Shown: positions 6,383 through 14,852 of the stretch, piece by piece
Position numbering within the stretch: position 1 is the first letter of the stretch
Layout: every line of letters begins with the position of its first letter
Assembly: GCA_003220795.1 (NCBI GenBank)
Contig: QHTK01000080.1
Location: 1 to 43,676 of the forward strand
Direction of reading: 5' to 3'
Length of the DNA stretch: 43,676 nt
DNA from: Gemmatimonadota bacterium
GTDB lineage: Bacteria > Gemmatimonadota > Gemmatimonadetes > Gemmatimonadales > GWC2-71-9
Program-made: the position numbers and the translations under genes
Notes under the pieces: model-generated
The model's database searches: none
What the model saw: only the letters and a program-made list of their open reading frames with translations
Told to the model about the DNA's origin: nothing

Positions 6383-7005
6383 GCCTCCTTTCCTTCTACT
6401 CCCGCAACACCGCCGAGCTGCTCGGTCTGACCTGGCAGCACGTCTACCTGGTCGCGGTCTCGACCGGCGCCGCGATCATGGTGGGCGTGCCATTGGGCGT
6501 CGCACTCACGCGCCGCCCGGCATGGCGCGCGCCGGTGCTCGGCCTCGCCAACGTGTTTCAAACGATCCCCAGTCTCGCGCTGTTCGGATTCCTGATCCCG
6601 CTCTTCGGGATCGGGGCGTGGACCGCGATCACCGCGCTGATCGTGTACGCGCTGCTCCCGATCATCCGCAACACCTATACCGGAATCGCGGGCGTCGACC
6701 CCGCGGTGCGCGAGGCCGGCCGGGGCATGGGCATGACGGACCGCGAGCTGCTGCGGCTGGTGGAGCTGCCGCTCGCCGCCGGCGTGATCCTCGCCGGCAT
6801 TCGGGTCGCGACGGTGGTGAGCGTGGGCGTGGCGACGATCGGCGCGGCGATCGGGGCGGGCGGGCTCGGCGTGTACATTTTCCGCGGTGTGGCGACCGTG
6901 GACGACACGCTGATCATGGCGGGCGCGTTGCCCGCCGCGCTGCTCGCCCTGGCGGCGGACGCAGCGCTGGGGATCGCAGAGCGGAGGCTCGCGTGGCAGC
7001 GATAA
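6379..7005 (+). CDS. ABC transporter permease, OpuCB/ProW-like
   Basis: The 208-residue inner-membrane protein has about five or six hydrophobic segments. The EAA coupling loop is EAGRGMGMTDRELLRLVELP, which contacts the ATPase. NVFQTIPSLALFGFLIP and LPIIRNTYTGIAGVDPAVREA are typical of the OpuBB/OpuCB family of quaternary-ammonium importers. It is a single-domain permease; the solute-binding protein is a separate downstream gene, unlike EgtU, where the two are fused. ATG start within the preceding stop (ATGA). Its own end overlaps the binding-protein start by 13 bases. Confidence 0.93.
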   Translation: MSLLSFYSRNTAELLGLTWQHVYLVAVSTGAAIMVGVPLGVALTRRPAWRAPVLGLANVFQTIPSLALFGFLIPLFGIGAWTAITALIVYALLPIIRNTYTGIAGVDPAVREAGRGMGMTDRELLRLVELPLAAGVILAGIRVATVVSVGVATIGAAIGAGGLGVYIFRGVATVDDTLIMAGALPAALLALAADAALGIAERRLAWQR

Positions 7006-7868
7006 GCGGTCGGGTGCTCCTCGCCCTGACAACGGTGCTCGGTGGCTGCGGGCGGCACGACCGCATCATCGTCGGCGCCAAGAATTTCACCGAATCCGAT
7101 CTCCTGGCCGAAATCGTGGCGCAGCAGATCGAGCGCCGGGTGCACGTCCCAGTGGAGCGGCGGCTGCACCTGGGCGGCACGTTCGTGTGCCATCACGCCA
7201 TCATGGCGGGGCAGATCGACCTGTACGTCGAGTACTCGGGCACGGCGTTCACCGCGGTGCTCAAGCACCCGCCCGTCGCCGACCGCGACAGCGTGTATCG
7301 CCAGGTCGCAAACGAATACAGCCGGCAGTTCCGCCTGCGCTGGCTCGCGCCGTTCGGGTTCGACAACACGTTCGCCATCCTGGTGCGCGCGGCCGACGCC
7401 GGGCGCTACGGGCTGAAGGCGATTTCGGACCTGAGCCGGGTGGCGCCGCGCTGGCACGCGGGCTTCGGCTACGAGTTTCTCGAGCGCGCCGACGGCTTCG
7501 CGGGGCTGTCCCGGGTCTACGGGCTCCGCTTCGCCGCGCCGCCGACCGCGATGGACCTGGGCCTCACCTACCGCGCCCTGGCGGAGGGCAAGGTGGATGT
7601 GATCGCGGGCAATTCCACCGACGGGCAGATCGCGGCGCTGCGCCTCGTCGCGCTCGAGGACGACCGGCGCTACTTCCCGCCCTACGAAGCGGCGCCGGTG
7701 GTGCGTGTCCCGACGCTCGAGCGCCACGCCACGCTCGCGCGTGCGCTAGAGGAGCTCGGCGGCAAGATCGCGGACGATGAGATGCGCCGTCTCAACGCGG
7801 CCGCGGACGTGGAGCACCGCGACATCCGGACGATCGCGCACGAGTGGCTCGAGGCGCATGTGCCGTGA
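6993..7868 (+). CDS. Glycine-betaine/OpuC-type substrate-binding lipoprotein
   Basis: The 291-residue protein starts at GTG 6993 with GGAGG five bases upstream, overlapping the permease end. Residues 1-19 are a lipoprotein signal ending VLGGC, so it is anchored in a membrane facing the periplasm. The mature domain starts IIVGAKNFTESDLLAEIVAQ and continues with MAGQIDLYVEYSGTAFTAVL, hallmarks of the OsmX/OpuCC fold, with a later YRALAEGKVDVIAGNSTDG block. The family binds quaternary amines, and in EgtU ergothioneine, through aromatic residues that cannot be mapped reliably here. Co-transcription with the methyltransferase suggests a methylated amino-acid ligand; this is inference. Confidence 0.93.
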   Translation: MAAISGRVLLALTTVLGGCGRHDRIIVGAKNFTESDLLAEIVAQQIERRVHVPVERRLHLGGTFVCHHAIMAGQIDLYVEYSGTAFTAVLKHPPVADRDSVYRQVANEYSRQFRLRWLAPFGFDNTFAILVRAADAGRYGLKAISDLSRVAPRWHAGFGYEFLERADGFAGLSRVYGLRFAAPPTAMDLGLTYRALAEGKVDVIAGNSTDGQIAALRLVALEDDRRYFPPYEAAPVVRVPTLERHATLARALEELGGKIADDEMRRLNAAADVEHRDIRTIAHEWLEAHVP

Positions 7869-9103
7869 GCGCGCGGATCATCCGCACCTATCTGCTGATC
7901 ACGGGGCTCTTCAACCTGGCGATGTCCCTCATCTGGGGTATCGACACGCTGTTCAAGCTCCACGCCGGCCTCGACATCTTCCAGGTGATGCTCACCAACG
8001 CCGCGTTCACGCTCGGAAACGTGCTGTTCGAGATCCCCACCGGTGTCGTGGCGGACACACTGGGTCGACGCGTGTCGCTGCTGCTGTGCTTGGTGACGCT
8101 GTTCGCCACCACGCTCCTGTACGTGGCGATCGCGCGGGAGGGCTGGGGCTTCTGGCCGTTCATGTGGGTCTCGGTGTTCCTCGGGTTAGGCTACACCTTC
8201 TACACCGGCGCCGTGGATGCCTGGCTGGTGGACGCGCTCAAGGCGACCGGTTACACGGGGCCGCTCGAGTCCGTGTTCGCGCGGGGCCAAATGGTATTCG
8301 GCGCCGCGATGCTGCTGGGGACGTTGAGCGGTGGCGCGCTGGGGCAGATGAACCTCGCCCTCCCGTATCTGGTCCGTGCGGGCGTGGTCGTGCCGTTGTT
8401 CGCGTTGGTGTGGTTCGCGATGCGTGAGGTCGGCTACACGCCCCGCACGCTCGAGCTTGCGCGGGTGCCGGCCGAAATGCGCCGCGTGTTCGTCGAAGGC
8501 TTGCGGTACGGCGTCCACCATCCAGTGGTCCGGCCGGTGATGCTCGGGTCCCTGGTGACGATGACCTTCATGATCTTCGGGTACTACAGCTGGCAGCGCT
8601 ATTTCCTGGACCTCTTGGGGCGCGACGCGGTGTGGGTGTCGGGCGTGATCGCGGCGCTCATTTCCCTGACCCTGATCGCGGGCAACGCGCTCGTCCTCCC
8701 ACTGTCTCGAGTCGTGCGCACACGCACCGCCGTGCTGATGGGCTCGATCGTCGTCCAGGCCATTGCCATCGTGCTGTGCGGGCTGTTGCGCGATTTCTAC
8801 CTGGTGGTGGGCCTGTACCTCGTATACGGAGTCGCGCTGGGCGTGGCGATGCCCGTGAAGGCTGGCTACCTCAACGCGCACATTCCCTCGGAGCAGCGGG
8901 CCACCATCCTTTCGCTGGACTCGTTCTTCGCGAACCTGGGCGGGGTCGCGGGCCAGACCGGCTGGGGCTGGCTGGCCAAGCGGCGTTCCATCGCCGAGGC
9001 GTGGGTCGCCTCGGGCGCCACGTTGGTTTTGGGGGTGCCGCTCTACTGGATCGCGCGGCGGGCCGACGGACGGCTGGACAGGTTCGAGGCTACTTCCCCC
9101 TGA
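7865..9103 (+). CDS. Major facilitator superfamily transporter
   Basis: The 412-residue protein has about 12 hydrophobic segments. The loop-2/3 signature is ADTLGRRVSLLL with a preceding FEIPTGVVAD, a pattern of drug/metabolite proton antiporters. A central cytoplasmic loop separates the two six-helix halves (around RVPAEMRRVFVEGLRYG). GTG start at 7865 overlaps the binding-protein stop (GTGA), so it belongs to the operon. An exporter next to an importer and a methyltransferase may send out the product or a related compound. Its 3' end overlaps the convergent NTF2-like gene by 14 bp. Confidence 0.88.
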   Translation: MSARIIRTYLLITGLFNLAMSLIWGIDTLFKLHAGLDIFQVMLTNAAFTLGNVLFEIPTGVVADTLGRRVSLLLCLVTLFATTLLYVAIAREGWGFWPFMWVSVFLGLGYTFYTGAVDAWLVDALKATGYTGPLESVFARGQMVFGAAMLLGTLSGGALGQMNLALPYLVRAGVVVPLFALVWFAMREVGYTPRTLELARVPAEMRRVFVEGLRYGVHHPVVRPVMLGSLVTMTFMIFGYYSWQRYFLDLLGRDAVWVSGVIAALISLTLIAGNALVLPLSRVVRTRTAVLMGSIVVQAIAIVLCGLLRDFYLVVGLYLVYGVALGVAMPVKAGYLNAHIPSEQRATILSLDSFFANLGGVAGQTGWGWLAKRRSIAEAWVASGATLVLGVPLYWIARRADGRLDRFEATSP

Positions 9104-9527
9104 ACTTCGGCAGCTCGGCGCGATGCCGCTTCAGGAACTCCTGGTAGATGTGGCTGTCGGTGTAGTCACGCATCTCGGCGATCTGGTCTCCACGGAACCG
9201 GATCACGCAGCACGTGCGCTGGTCCATGATGTCGTGCGGTGCGCTGTTGAGCCAGGAACGCTCGCGGATCTCCACGATCACGCGGTCGACCGCGTCGTGC
9301 CAGTCGCGCCACACATCCTCGGAGCCCCAGTCGGCGGCACCCAGGCCGGGCTCGCGGTTCCACAGGGCGTCGAGCACTCGCTCCCGACCCGTCCATTCGC
9401 CGCCGAGCGGCGGCGCGCCGGCGACCCAGTACACGATGTCGTCACGAAACAGCCTGCCCACGGCGGCGCGATCGCCCGCGAACAGGGCCTGCTCGTACGC
9501 CCGTGCGATCTCCAGGCGGCGGCTCAT
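9090..9527 (-). CDS. NTF2/SnoaL-like protein
   Basis: The 145-residue protein is a single cone-shaped alpha+beta domain of the nuclear-transport-factor-2 type. Visible marks are IARAYEQALFAGDRAAVGRLF at the N-terminus, DIVYWVAGAPPLGGEWTGRE, and the late CCVIRFRGDQIAEMRDYTDS with conserved F-R-(G/D)-x-I-x-E-x-x-x-Y-x-D. Family members are small enzymes or ligand-binding proteins with diverse functions, so no reaction can be named. The start ATG overlaps the stop of the Rieske-flavodoxin gene (ATGA), so the two are co-translated and probably act in the same process. Confidence 0.88.
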   Translation of the reverse strand: MSRRLEIARAYEQALFAGDRAAVGRLFRDDIVYWVAGAPPLGGEWTGRERVLDALWNREPGLGAADWGSEDVWRDWHDAVDRVIVEIRERSWLNSAPHDIMDQRTCCVIRFRGDQIAEMRDYTDSHIYQEFLKRHRAELPKFRGK

Positions 9528-10633
9528 ACGATCGCCTCTTCGGGATTCACCAGAGGATTCGCCTTGCGCCCGGCGCGCTCCATCGGCTTGTCCATCATGG
9601 CGCGGTTCTGATCCAGGACCTTCCAGAAGTCCACGGCACGGCCCAGCAGCTCGCGCGCCGCCTCGCGCAACGCGTCGCTCGCCCGCACCTGGCGCACGTT
9701 GTTCTGCATGTCCTCGGCGTCCCAGCCGCGCGAGTGCGCGATGAACGGAAACTGCGGAAACACGAAGCCAAGCTCGGACCAGAACGTGAGCATGTTGCCG
9801 GCCACGGCCTGAATGTTGTCCTGCCCGCCGGTGATGATGAGCGCGGCCACCTTGTTCTTGATCAGCAGGTTGTTGTGGATGGTGATCTGGTTCTGCACGC
9901 AGTTCAGCCGCTCGGCCATCTTGTAGTAGAGCGAGGAGGCGTTGCCCCAACGGATCGGTGTGGAGATGAGGACGACGTCCGCCCAGTGCACCAGTCCCTC
10001 GTAGACGGCCGTCAGCTGGTCCGCGGGATCGCGCTCGGTGATGGCGCAGGGCCAGGTGCAGGCGTGCGAGGCCTTGGAATAGTTCCCCTCGCAATGCTGG
10101 AACGTGAGGTCACGCAACCGGATCAGCTGGGTGTCGGCTGCGAGCTCGCGCGCCATGTCCATCGCATGATCGAGCAGGGCATCCGACGTCGAGAAGCGGG
10201 GGTTGGCTTCGTCCATCGCCGTCGTGGAGATCCCGAGCACCCGGGGCGGCGCCCCGGCGGGCCTGGGATGCGCGTCGAGCAGGTGAGACGGCTTGTGCTT
10301 AACGAGCTTGCGCGGCATGACGGGGGGTGTCTGGACGTACACTCCGTCCGCACGCTCCTCGACTGCGAACGACGGCACCTGCTCCTCGTCGTAGCCCGCG
10401 GGCCCTTTGCCGGTGACCACGCTGTACTCCCACCCGTGCCAGGGGCACATCACGAACTCGCCGCGCAGCCGGCCCTCGCACAGCGGTCCACCCCTGTGAT
10501 TGCAGATGTTGGAGATGGCGGTGAAGCGGCCCTCATGCAGGAACACGGCGATCTGATGCCGCTCGAGCTTGAAGGAGAGGGGGACGCGCGTGAGCAGCTC
10601 TTCGCGCGTACCGAGTCGGTGCCAGATGGCCAT
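9524..10633 (-). CDS. Rieske 2Fe-2S domain fused to an NADPH-dependent FMN-reductase/flavodoxin domain
   Basis: The protein has 369 residues. Residues 1-105 form a Rieske domain: CNHRGGPLCEG and CPWHGWEYSVVTG provide the two Cys and two His cluster ligands. Residues about 150-340 are a flavodoxin-like FMN domain (VLGISTTAMDEANPRFSTSD phosphate loop, WADVVLISTPIRWGNASSLYYK, LIITGGQDNI). The flavin domain also has a Cys cluster C-x10-C-x3-C (HCEGNYSKASHACTWPC), reminiscent of iron-sulfur flavoproteins, though spacing differs from the usual CxxCxxC. The architecture suggests an internal electron chain from a nicotinamide-reduced FMN to the Rieske centre. Start chosen at MAIWHRLG after GGAGCGCCC. 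It overlaps the NTF2-like gene. The redox partner is unknown. Confidence 0.88.
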   Translation of the reverse strand: MAIWHRLGTREELLTRVPLSFKLERHQIAVFLHEGRFTAISNICNHRGGPLCEGRLRGEFVMCPWHGWEYSVVTGKGPAGYDEEQVPSFAVEERADGVYVQTPPVMPRKLVKHKPSHLLDAHPRPAGAPPRVLGISTTAMDEANPRFSTSDALLDHAMDMARELAADTQLIRLRDLTFQHCEGNYSKASHACTWPCAITERDPADQLTAVYEGLVHWADVVLISTPIRWGNASSLYYKMAERLNCVQNQITIHNNLLIKNKVAALIITGGQDNIQAVAGNMLTFWSELGFVFPQFPFIAHSRGWDAEDMQNNVRQVRASDALREAARELLGRAVDFWKVLDQNRAMMDKPMERAGRKANPLVNPEEAIV

Positions 10634-10763
10634 GGGCGCTCCGGGGAGGCGTGGAGGTCTCGAACATACCGCCCCAGTTACGCTGCGGAACCCTCGGTCG
10701 GCTTGGTTACACCTGGAGTGCGTCGTGGGCGCGCCACACGGCGCGCGACTACCGCAAAACGCA

Positions 10764-10796
10764 AAGCCCGGCAACGCTGGCCGCGGTGCCGGGCTT
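10764..10796 (-). terminator. Probable intrinsic terminator after the zinc-ribbon gene
   Basis: AAGCCCGGC (10764-10772) pairs with GCCGGGCTT (10788-10796). On the minus strand the hairpin is followed by TTTGCGTTTTG, a broken T tract. It lies 34 bases after the stop of the zinc-ribbon gene. The 10634-10829 gap holds no other feature I can support. Confidence 0.6.
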
Positions 10797-10829
10797 CACG
10801 CCGGCCTTCCAGCCGGCAGAGCCGAAAGT

Positions 10830-11174
10830 CTACGCGGAAACAGCCGGCTCGCAGCCGCGCCGCGACGCTCCCCCAGCGGCGGGCAGCTGCCCGGCCTTAC
10901 GCATCCAGCCCTCCCGCTGGTTGTACTCGACCCAAAACATCACACCATCGTTACCGCAGCGCTCGCAGGTCCCGTGGATCATATATACGCCAGAGTCGAG
11001 GGTGAACCCCGCCACCTTGGTGGGCCAGAGTCTGTGAGTCCGCCCCTCGCCGCAGCGGCGGCAGGGCACGTTCACCGTCTCGGGCCAGTTGCTCCTCCAC
11101 CAGGCCAGCGTATGAGGGTCGAACCGCTCGTACAGCTCGTAGCTCTCAAGGAACTCCTGGACGTTCGTAGCCAT
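10830..11174 (-). CDS. Small zinc-ribbon protein of unknown function
   Basis: The protein has 114 residues. Two CxxC knuckles, PCRRCGEG (Cys38, Cys41) and TCERCGNDG (about Cys70, Cys73), are about 28 residues apart and would bind one zinc ion. The strand-rich segment KVAGFTLDSGVYMIHG lies between them, as in rubredoxin-like or zinc-ribbon folds. The N-terminal YELYERFDPHTLAWWRSNWP is helical and rich in aromatic residues. No signal peptide, so cytoplasmic. It is monocistronic, with a hairpin terminator downstream. It could bind nucleic acid or be a subunit of a larger complex; nothing more can be assigned. Confidence 0.8.
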   Translation of the reverse strand: MATNVQEFLESYELYERFDPHTLAWWRSNWPETVNVPCRRCGEGRTHRLWPTKVAGFTLDSGVYMIHGTCERCGNDGVMFWVEYNQREGWMRKAGQLPAAGGASRRGCEPAVSA

Positions 11175-11291
11175 CGTGCGCCTCCGCGCGACCGTTGGGA
11201 GTGCGTGTCGCGGCGAAGCTACAGGCTGGAGTCTCGCCCGTCAAGATTCACCGTCTCACTGCCGCGTCATAGCACGCGCGCCACGGGACGT

Positions 11292-11966
11292 TCAATTCTG
11301 GGACACGGCGTAGTCCAGCGGCAGCCGGACCAACACGCGGACTGCTCGACCCTGCAACCGGGCCGGCCGGAACAGCGCGCTCGCGGCCCACTGCCTGATC
11401 GAGGGCCCGAACCCCGCGTGGGGGCTCTGGAGGATTCTTATCGAGTGGGGTTCGAGTCGGCCCGTGGTGTCGACGACCGCCTGGAGCACCACGCGGCCGC
11501 GAATGCCTGCCCCTCGCAGCAGCTCGGGGTAGGACGGGGGGCCCGAGAGCAGCGCCGGCCGTTGCTCGACGACCGCCTCCACGTACACGGGGTTGTCGTC
11601 GGGCGCGACCCCCTTCGCGCGGCCACCCTCGACTCCCGCGCCGGAATAGTCCTTCGGGTCGAAACGCTCGTGCAGGTCCACCGGGGGGATGTCGGTGGGA
11701 ATCTCGGCCGGCACCACGACCGTCTGAAACCCTTTGACCGGCACATCCAGCGGCACCGGTTGCGGCTCGAGCTTGGGCTGTTGCTGCGGCGCGAGCAGCA
11801 CCATCGTGGTGTCCATCCTGACCGTATGATCGGTCCCTTGCACCTGCAGGGTGGCGAATACGGCGCCGGCGATCACGCCGGCGTGAATCGTGAACGAGAC
11901 GACTGCAGTACCCAGGATGCGCTGCTTGTCGGTCTTGCGGGCAGACTCGATCAGTGTGGGAACCAT
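11292..11966 (-). CDS. TonB-family energy transducer (C-terminal TonB domain)
   Basis: The protein has 224 residues: a cytoplasmic start (MVPTLIESARKTDKQR), one membrane helix (residues about 18-42), a Pro/Gln/Glu-rich periplasmic spacer (PQQQPKLEPQPVPLDVP) and a C-terminal TonB domain about 85 residues long. That domain shows PSYPELLRGAGIRGRVVLQ, VVDTTGRLEPHSIRILQSPH and the final ASALFRPARLQGRAVRV-LVRLPLDY. This is the layout of proteins that carry energy from the ExbB/ExbD motor to outer-membrane receptors, or of stand-alone TonB-C proteins. No exbB/exbD or receptor is in the window. GAGGAC ribosome-binding site upstream of the ATG. Confidence 0.92.
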   Translation of the reverse strand: MVPTLIESARKTDKQRILGTAVVSFTIHAGVIAGAVFATLQVQGTDHTVRMDTTMVLLAPQQQPKLEPQPVPLDVPVKGFQTVVVPAEIPTDIPPVDLHERFDPKDYSGAGVEGGRAKGVAPDDNPVYVEAVVEQRPALLSGPPSYPELLRGAGIRGRVVLQAVVDTTGRLEPHSIRILQSPHAGFGPSIRQWAASALFRPARLQGRAVRVLVRLPLDYAVSQN

Positions 11967-12054
11967 GACCGTCCTCCAGTGCGATAGGCGGACGGCATGG
12001 CGCGGGAGCGTAAGGTAAGACGTTCCACTCCCACGGAAGGTTGCAGCGGGGTTG

Positions 12055-13878
12055 TCAGGGACTGGTAAGCACGTCGATCTCCATGTTCGACGGATACTGC
12101 GCCGTGCGGTACACCCGATGCACCTGGGCTTTGTAGTCTCCGGCGTGCGCCTGGAAGATGTTCGGCATGAAAGTCTGCGGGTTCCGATCGTACAGCGGGA
12201 ACCAGCTGCTCTCGACCTGAACCATGATGCGGTGTCCCTTCTGGAACGTGTACGCTTGCTGGTGCAGGTCCACCGTGAACGGCTGGATCGTGTTCGGCGG
12301 GATCGCCTCCGGACGCTCCCAGCTCTTGCGGTACCGCCCGCGCATGATGTCTCCCGTCACCATGAGCTCGTAGCCCTGCATCTCCGGACGGCCCGGTACG
12401 GTGTCGGGATAGACGTCGATGAGCTTCGCCACCCAGTCGGCGTCGCTGCCCGTGGTCGCGGCGTAGAGGTGCGCGACGACGTCGCCCGCGACGGTCACCT
12501 CTGCCGTAAGCGGCTGGGTCACCCAGGTGAGCACGTCGGGCCGCCCATCCACGAAGCGCTGATCCTCGGTCTCCCAGCGCCGCCAGCGCGAGGTGCGCGA
12601 ATACGTGAGCTCGACCGGTCGCGGGCGGTACGGCACGGGGTGCGCCGGATCGGACGTGAAATCGTCGCTCGCGTCCGCCGCTGTCGGGGGATCGAACGAC
12701 AACGCGCCGTCGGCGTGGAAATAGAGCCGCCGGCGCACCGCGTTCGCGGGGGGCCACTTGTCGAACGTGCGCCAGCTGTCGGTGCCGGCGTCGAACAGCC
12801 ACGCTTCGGGGAACCGCCCGTCTCCGTCGCCCTTGAGCCAGTAGGCGAACCAGCGGGATTGGAGCTCCCGGTACTCGACTCCGGTAGCGCGGCCGAAGCG
12901 GACGTTGCCCAGCGCCGTGCCGGAATCGCCCGACCATTGCCCGTGATACCACGGACCCATCACCAAATGTACGAGCCGCGCAGTGTCGGTGCGCTCGAGC
13001 GCGGCGTAGTGGGCGAGCGGACCGTACTCGTCCTCCTGGTCCCACCAGCCTCCCACGACGAGCGTCGGTACGGTCGCATGCCCCATGTAGCGCGGCAGCG
13101 CGCGCGCCTGCCACACCGAGTCGTACGCCGGATGCTCCGAGAACCGGTGCCAACTCGGCCACCGGTCCGCGCGTGCGGTCCGGGCGAGCGCTGCCAGGGT
13201 CGGAAACGAGCGGTACCACTCGTACAGGTCGTAGCGGGACGGGGAGGGATCCTCGCTCTGATCCGACGACGATTCCATGCTCCAGGTGTATTCGGTGCCG
13301 TAGCTCAGCCGGAAGGCCCCCTGGTGAAAGAAGTCGTCGCCCATCCAGGTGTCGCCCATCGGCGCCTGGGGTGAGATCGCCTTGAGGGCGGGGTGCGGGC
13401 CCATCCCCGTGACCGCCGTGAGCCACCCCGGGTATGAGACGCCGAACGTCCCTACCCTGCCGTTGTTGTTCGGCACGTGCTTCACGAGCCAGTCGATCGT
13501 GTCGTAGGCGTCGGTGCTCTCGTCGATCCCCTGAGATCCCCCGCGCGGCGGGCGATTCATGTCGAACCGCCCCTCGGAGCGGAAGCGGCCGCGGATATCG
13601 CCGAACACGATGATGTAACCGTCCAGGCCCAGCGCTTTCGCGCGGCGCGCCAAGCCGGTCGCGCCGTCGGCGTTGTACGGCGTGCGCTGCAGGAGAATCG
13701 GGAGCGGCGTGGCGGCGCGCGGTGCGAGGATGACGACGCGCAGCTTGACGCCGTCGCGCATCGGGACCATCGCCTGGGTCTTGGCGTACCCCGTATCGGC
13801 GTCCTGCTGTGCCGCGGTGGGGGAGGGCAGGGCGACCGGCGTGGCGGCGATGGCAAGCAGCAGGAACGAGCGATGCAT
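12055..13878 (-). CDS. Secreted CocE/NonD-family alpha/beta hydrolase
   Basis: The protein has 607 residues with a signal peptide (residues 1-24, MHRSFLLLAIAATPVAL...). The catalytic domain has VPMRDGVKLRVVI, YIIVFGDIRGRFRSEG, the nucleophile elbow VGTFGVSYPGW (Gly-x-Ser-Tyr), VPTLVVGGWWDQED (acid region) and VMGPWYHGQW (catalytic His). The C-terminal jelly-roll domain shows PLTAEVTVAGDVVAHLYAAT and a GHRIMVQVESSWFP strand. Family members include cocaine esterase, alpha-amino-acid ester hydrolases and glutaryl-7-ACA acylases, so it likely cleaves esters or amides outside the cytoplasm. Start chosen at 13878 with GGAGGAG upstream; it could extend 40 residues but the signal peptide argues against this. 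Confidence 0.93.
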   Translation of the reverse strand: MHRSFLLLAIAATPVALPSPTAAQQDADTGYAKTQAMVPMRDGVKLRVVILAPRAATPLPILLQRTPYNADGATGLARRAKALGLDGYIIVFGDIRGRFRSEGRFDMNRPPRGGSQGIDESTDAYDTIDWLVKHVPNNNGRVGTFGVSYPGWLTAVTGMGPHPALKAISPQAPMGDTWMGDDFFHQGAFRLSYGTEYTWSMESSSDQSEDPSPSRYDLYEWYRSFPTLAALARTARADRWPSWHRFSEHPAYDSVWQARALPRYMGHATVPTLVVGGWWDQEDEYGPLAHYAALERTDTARLVHLVMGPWYHGQWSGDSGTALGNVRFGRATGVEYRELQSRWFAYWLKGDGDGRFPEAWLFDAGTDSWRTFDKWPPANAVRRRLYFHADGALSFDPPTAADASDDFTSDPAHPVPYRPRPVELTYSRTSRWRRWETEDQRFVDGRPDVLTWVTQPLTAEVTVAGDVVAHLYAATTGSDADWVAKLIDVYPDTVPGRPEMQGYELMVTGDIMRGRYRKSWERPEAIPPNTIQPFTVDLHQQAYTFQKGHRIMVQVESSWFPLYDRNPQTFMPNIFQAHAGDYKAQVHRVYRTAQYPSNMEIDVLTSP

Positions 13879-14022
13879 GACTCCTCCAAGGGCGACTCGT
13901 GAAAGGCCCTGTGTTACGCACGCCACATTTCGGGGCGTGGCCCGGGAGCGCTGCACCCGAATTGGGCTGTTTAGCGCCTCGGGTGCTCGCTGACTCATTC
14001 GGTTAAGTACCTACCCTGAAAG

Positions 14023-14847
14023 ATGTTAAGTCGCAGACCACGGGTTGGGTACGCAGTGTGCAAATCCGGCCACCCGATGGCACCTGTGACTTCTTATGCC
14101 GCCCGGCTGCAGCAGATTGCCCACCTCCAGGTCCCCGAGGCCGAGGCGCAGCGGCTGTGGCGCGAGATATCCCGGCACCGCCGCGAGCTGCTGCGGCGTC
14201 TGGGGCGCGACGTGGGGCGGCGCGTCGCTTTGCTCGACTTCCTCCTCAACATTCACCCGCAGCACGTCGACGCGACGATCATCGAGACCGCGGCGCTCGA
14301 CGCGATCGAGCGCCGTGCCATCTCCGACGCCCTGACCGGGCTGTACGATCGCGGCTATTTCGAGCACGCACTGAGGCGCGAGCTGCAACGCTGCCAGCGC
14401 TACGGCAACCCGGTGTCGTTGCTGCTCCTGGATCTGGACGAATTCAAGGAGATCAACGACGAGTACGGTCACCGCGTCGGGGACAAGGTGCTGCTGGCGT
14501 TCGGCGAGCTGATCCGCAAGCACCTGCGCGGTGCGGACGTGCCCTGCCGGCTGGGCGGCGATGAATTCGCCATCATCCTGTCGGACACCGCGCAGCCCGA
14601 GGCGCGCAGCGTGGCCGAGCGGTTCCGCGCCGACGTGGAGTCGTGGTTCGAGACCCGCCCGGTGTGCGGGCAGTTCCTCGAGGTGACCGTGAGCGGAGGC
14701 ATCGCGACGGCGCCATTCGACGCCACCAGCCAGGAGCAGCTGTACGCCCTGGCGGACGGGGCGCTGTACGGAGCGAAGCGGCGCGGCTCGAATCGAATCG
14801 AGACCACGAGCGGCGACGCGCATCCCGGGACGCCTGCCGCGGCCTGA
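14023..14847 (+). CDS. Diguanylate cyclase (GGDEF) with a helical N-terminal region
   Basis: Up to 274 residues. The GGDEF domain (residues about 105-262) starts DALTGLYDRGYFEHAL, has the metal-binding LLLLDLDEFKEINDEYGH and the catalytic RLGGDEFA at about 177-183. An inhibitory site, RGAD, lies five residues before GGDEF, so product feedback by cyclic-di-GMP is expected. The N-terminal 100 residues are helical and Arg/Leu-rich, with no recognised sensor domain. It makes cyclic-di-GMP from two GTP. The start is uncertain: ATG 14023 and ATG 14077 (MAPVTSYAA) are both possible and neither has a strong ribosome-binding site. It is alone and convergent with the M13 gene, five bases apart. Confidence 0.93.
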   Translation: MLSRRPRVGYAVCKSGHPMAPVTSYAARLQQIAHLQVPEAEAQRLWREISRHRRELLRRLGRDVGRRVALLDFLLNIHPQHVDATIIETAALDAIERRAISDALTGLYDRGYFEHALRRELQRCQRYGNPVSLLLLDLDEFKEINDEYGHRVGDKVLLAFGELIRKHLRGADVPCRLGGDEFAIILSDTAQPEARSVAERFRADVESWFETRPVCGQFLEVTVSGGIATAPFDATSQEQLYALADGALYGAKRRGSNRIETTSGDAHPGTPAAA

Positions 14848-14852
14848 CGGCG

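Noticed and set aside
10634..10829. Possible small gene in the gap between the Rieske fusion and zinc-ribbon genes
   Set aside because: No frame has a ribosome-binding site and plausible composition; the only clear element is the hairpin at 10764-10796.
11951..13921. Minus-strand frame of 656 codons overlapping the CocE hydrolase in another frame
   Set aside because: Arg-rich composition and no motif, while the overlapping frame has signal peptide, nucleophile elbow and catalytic His.
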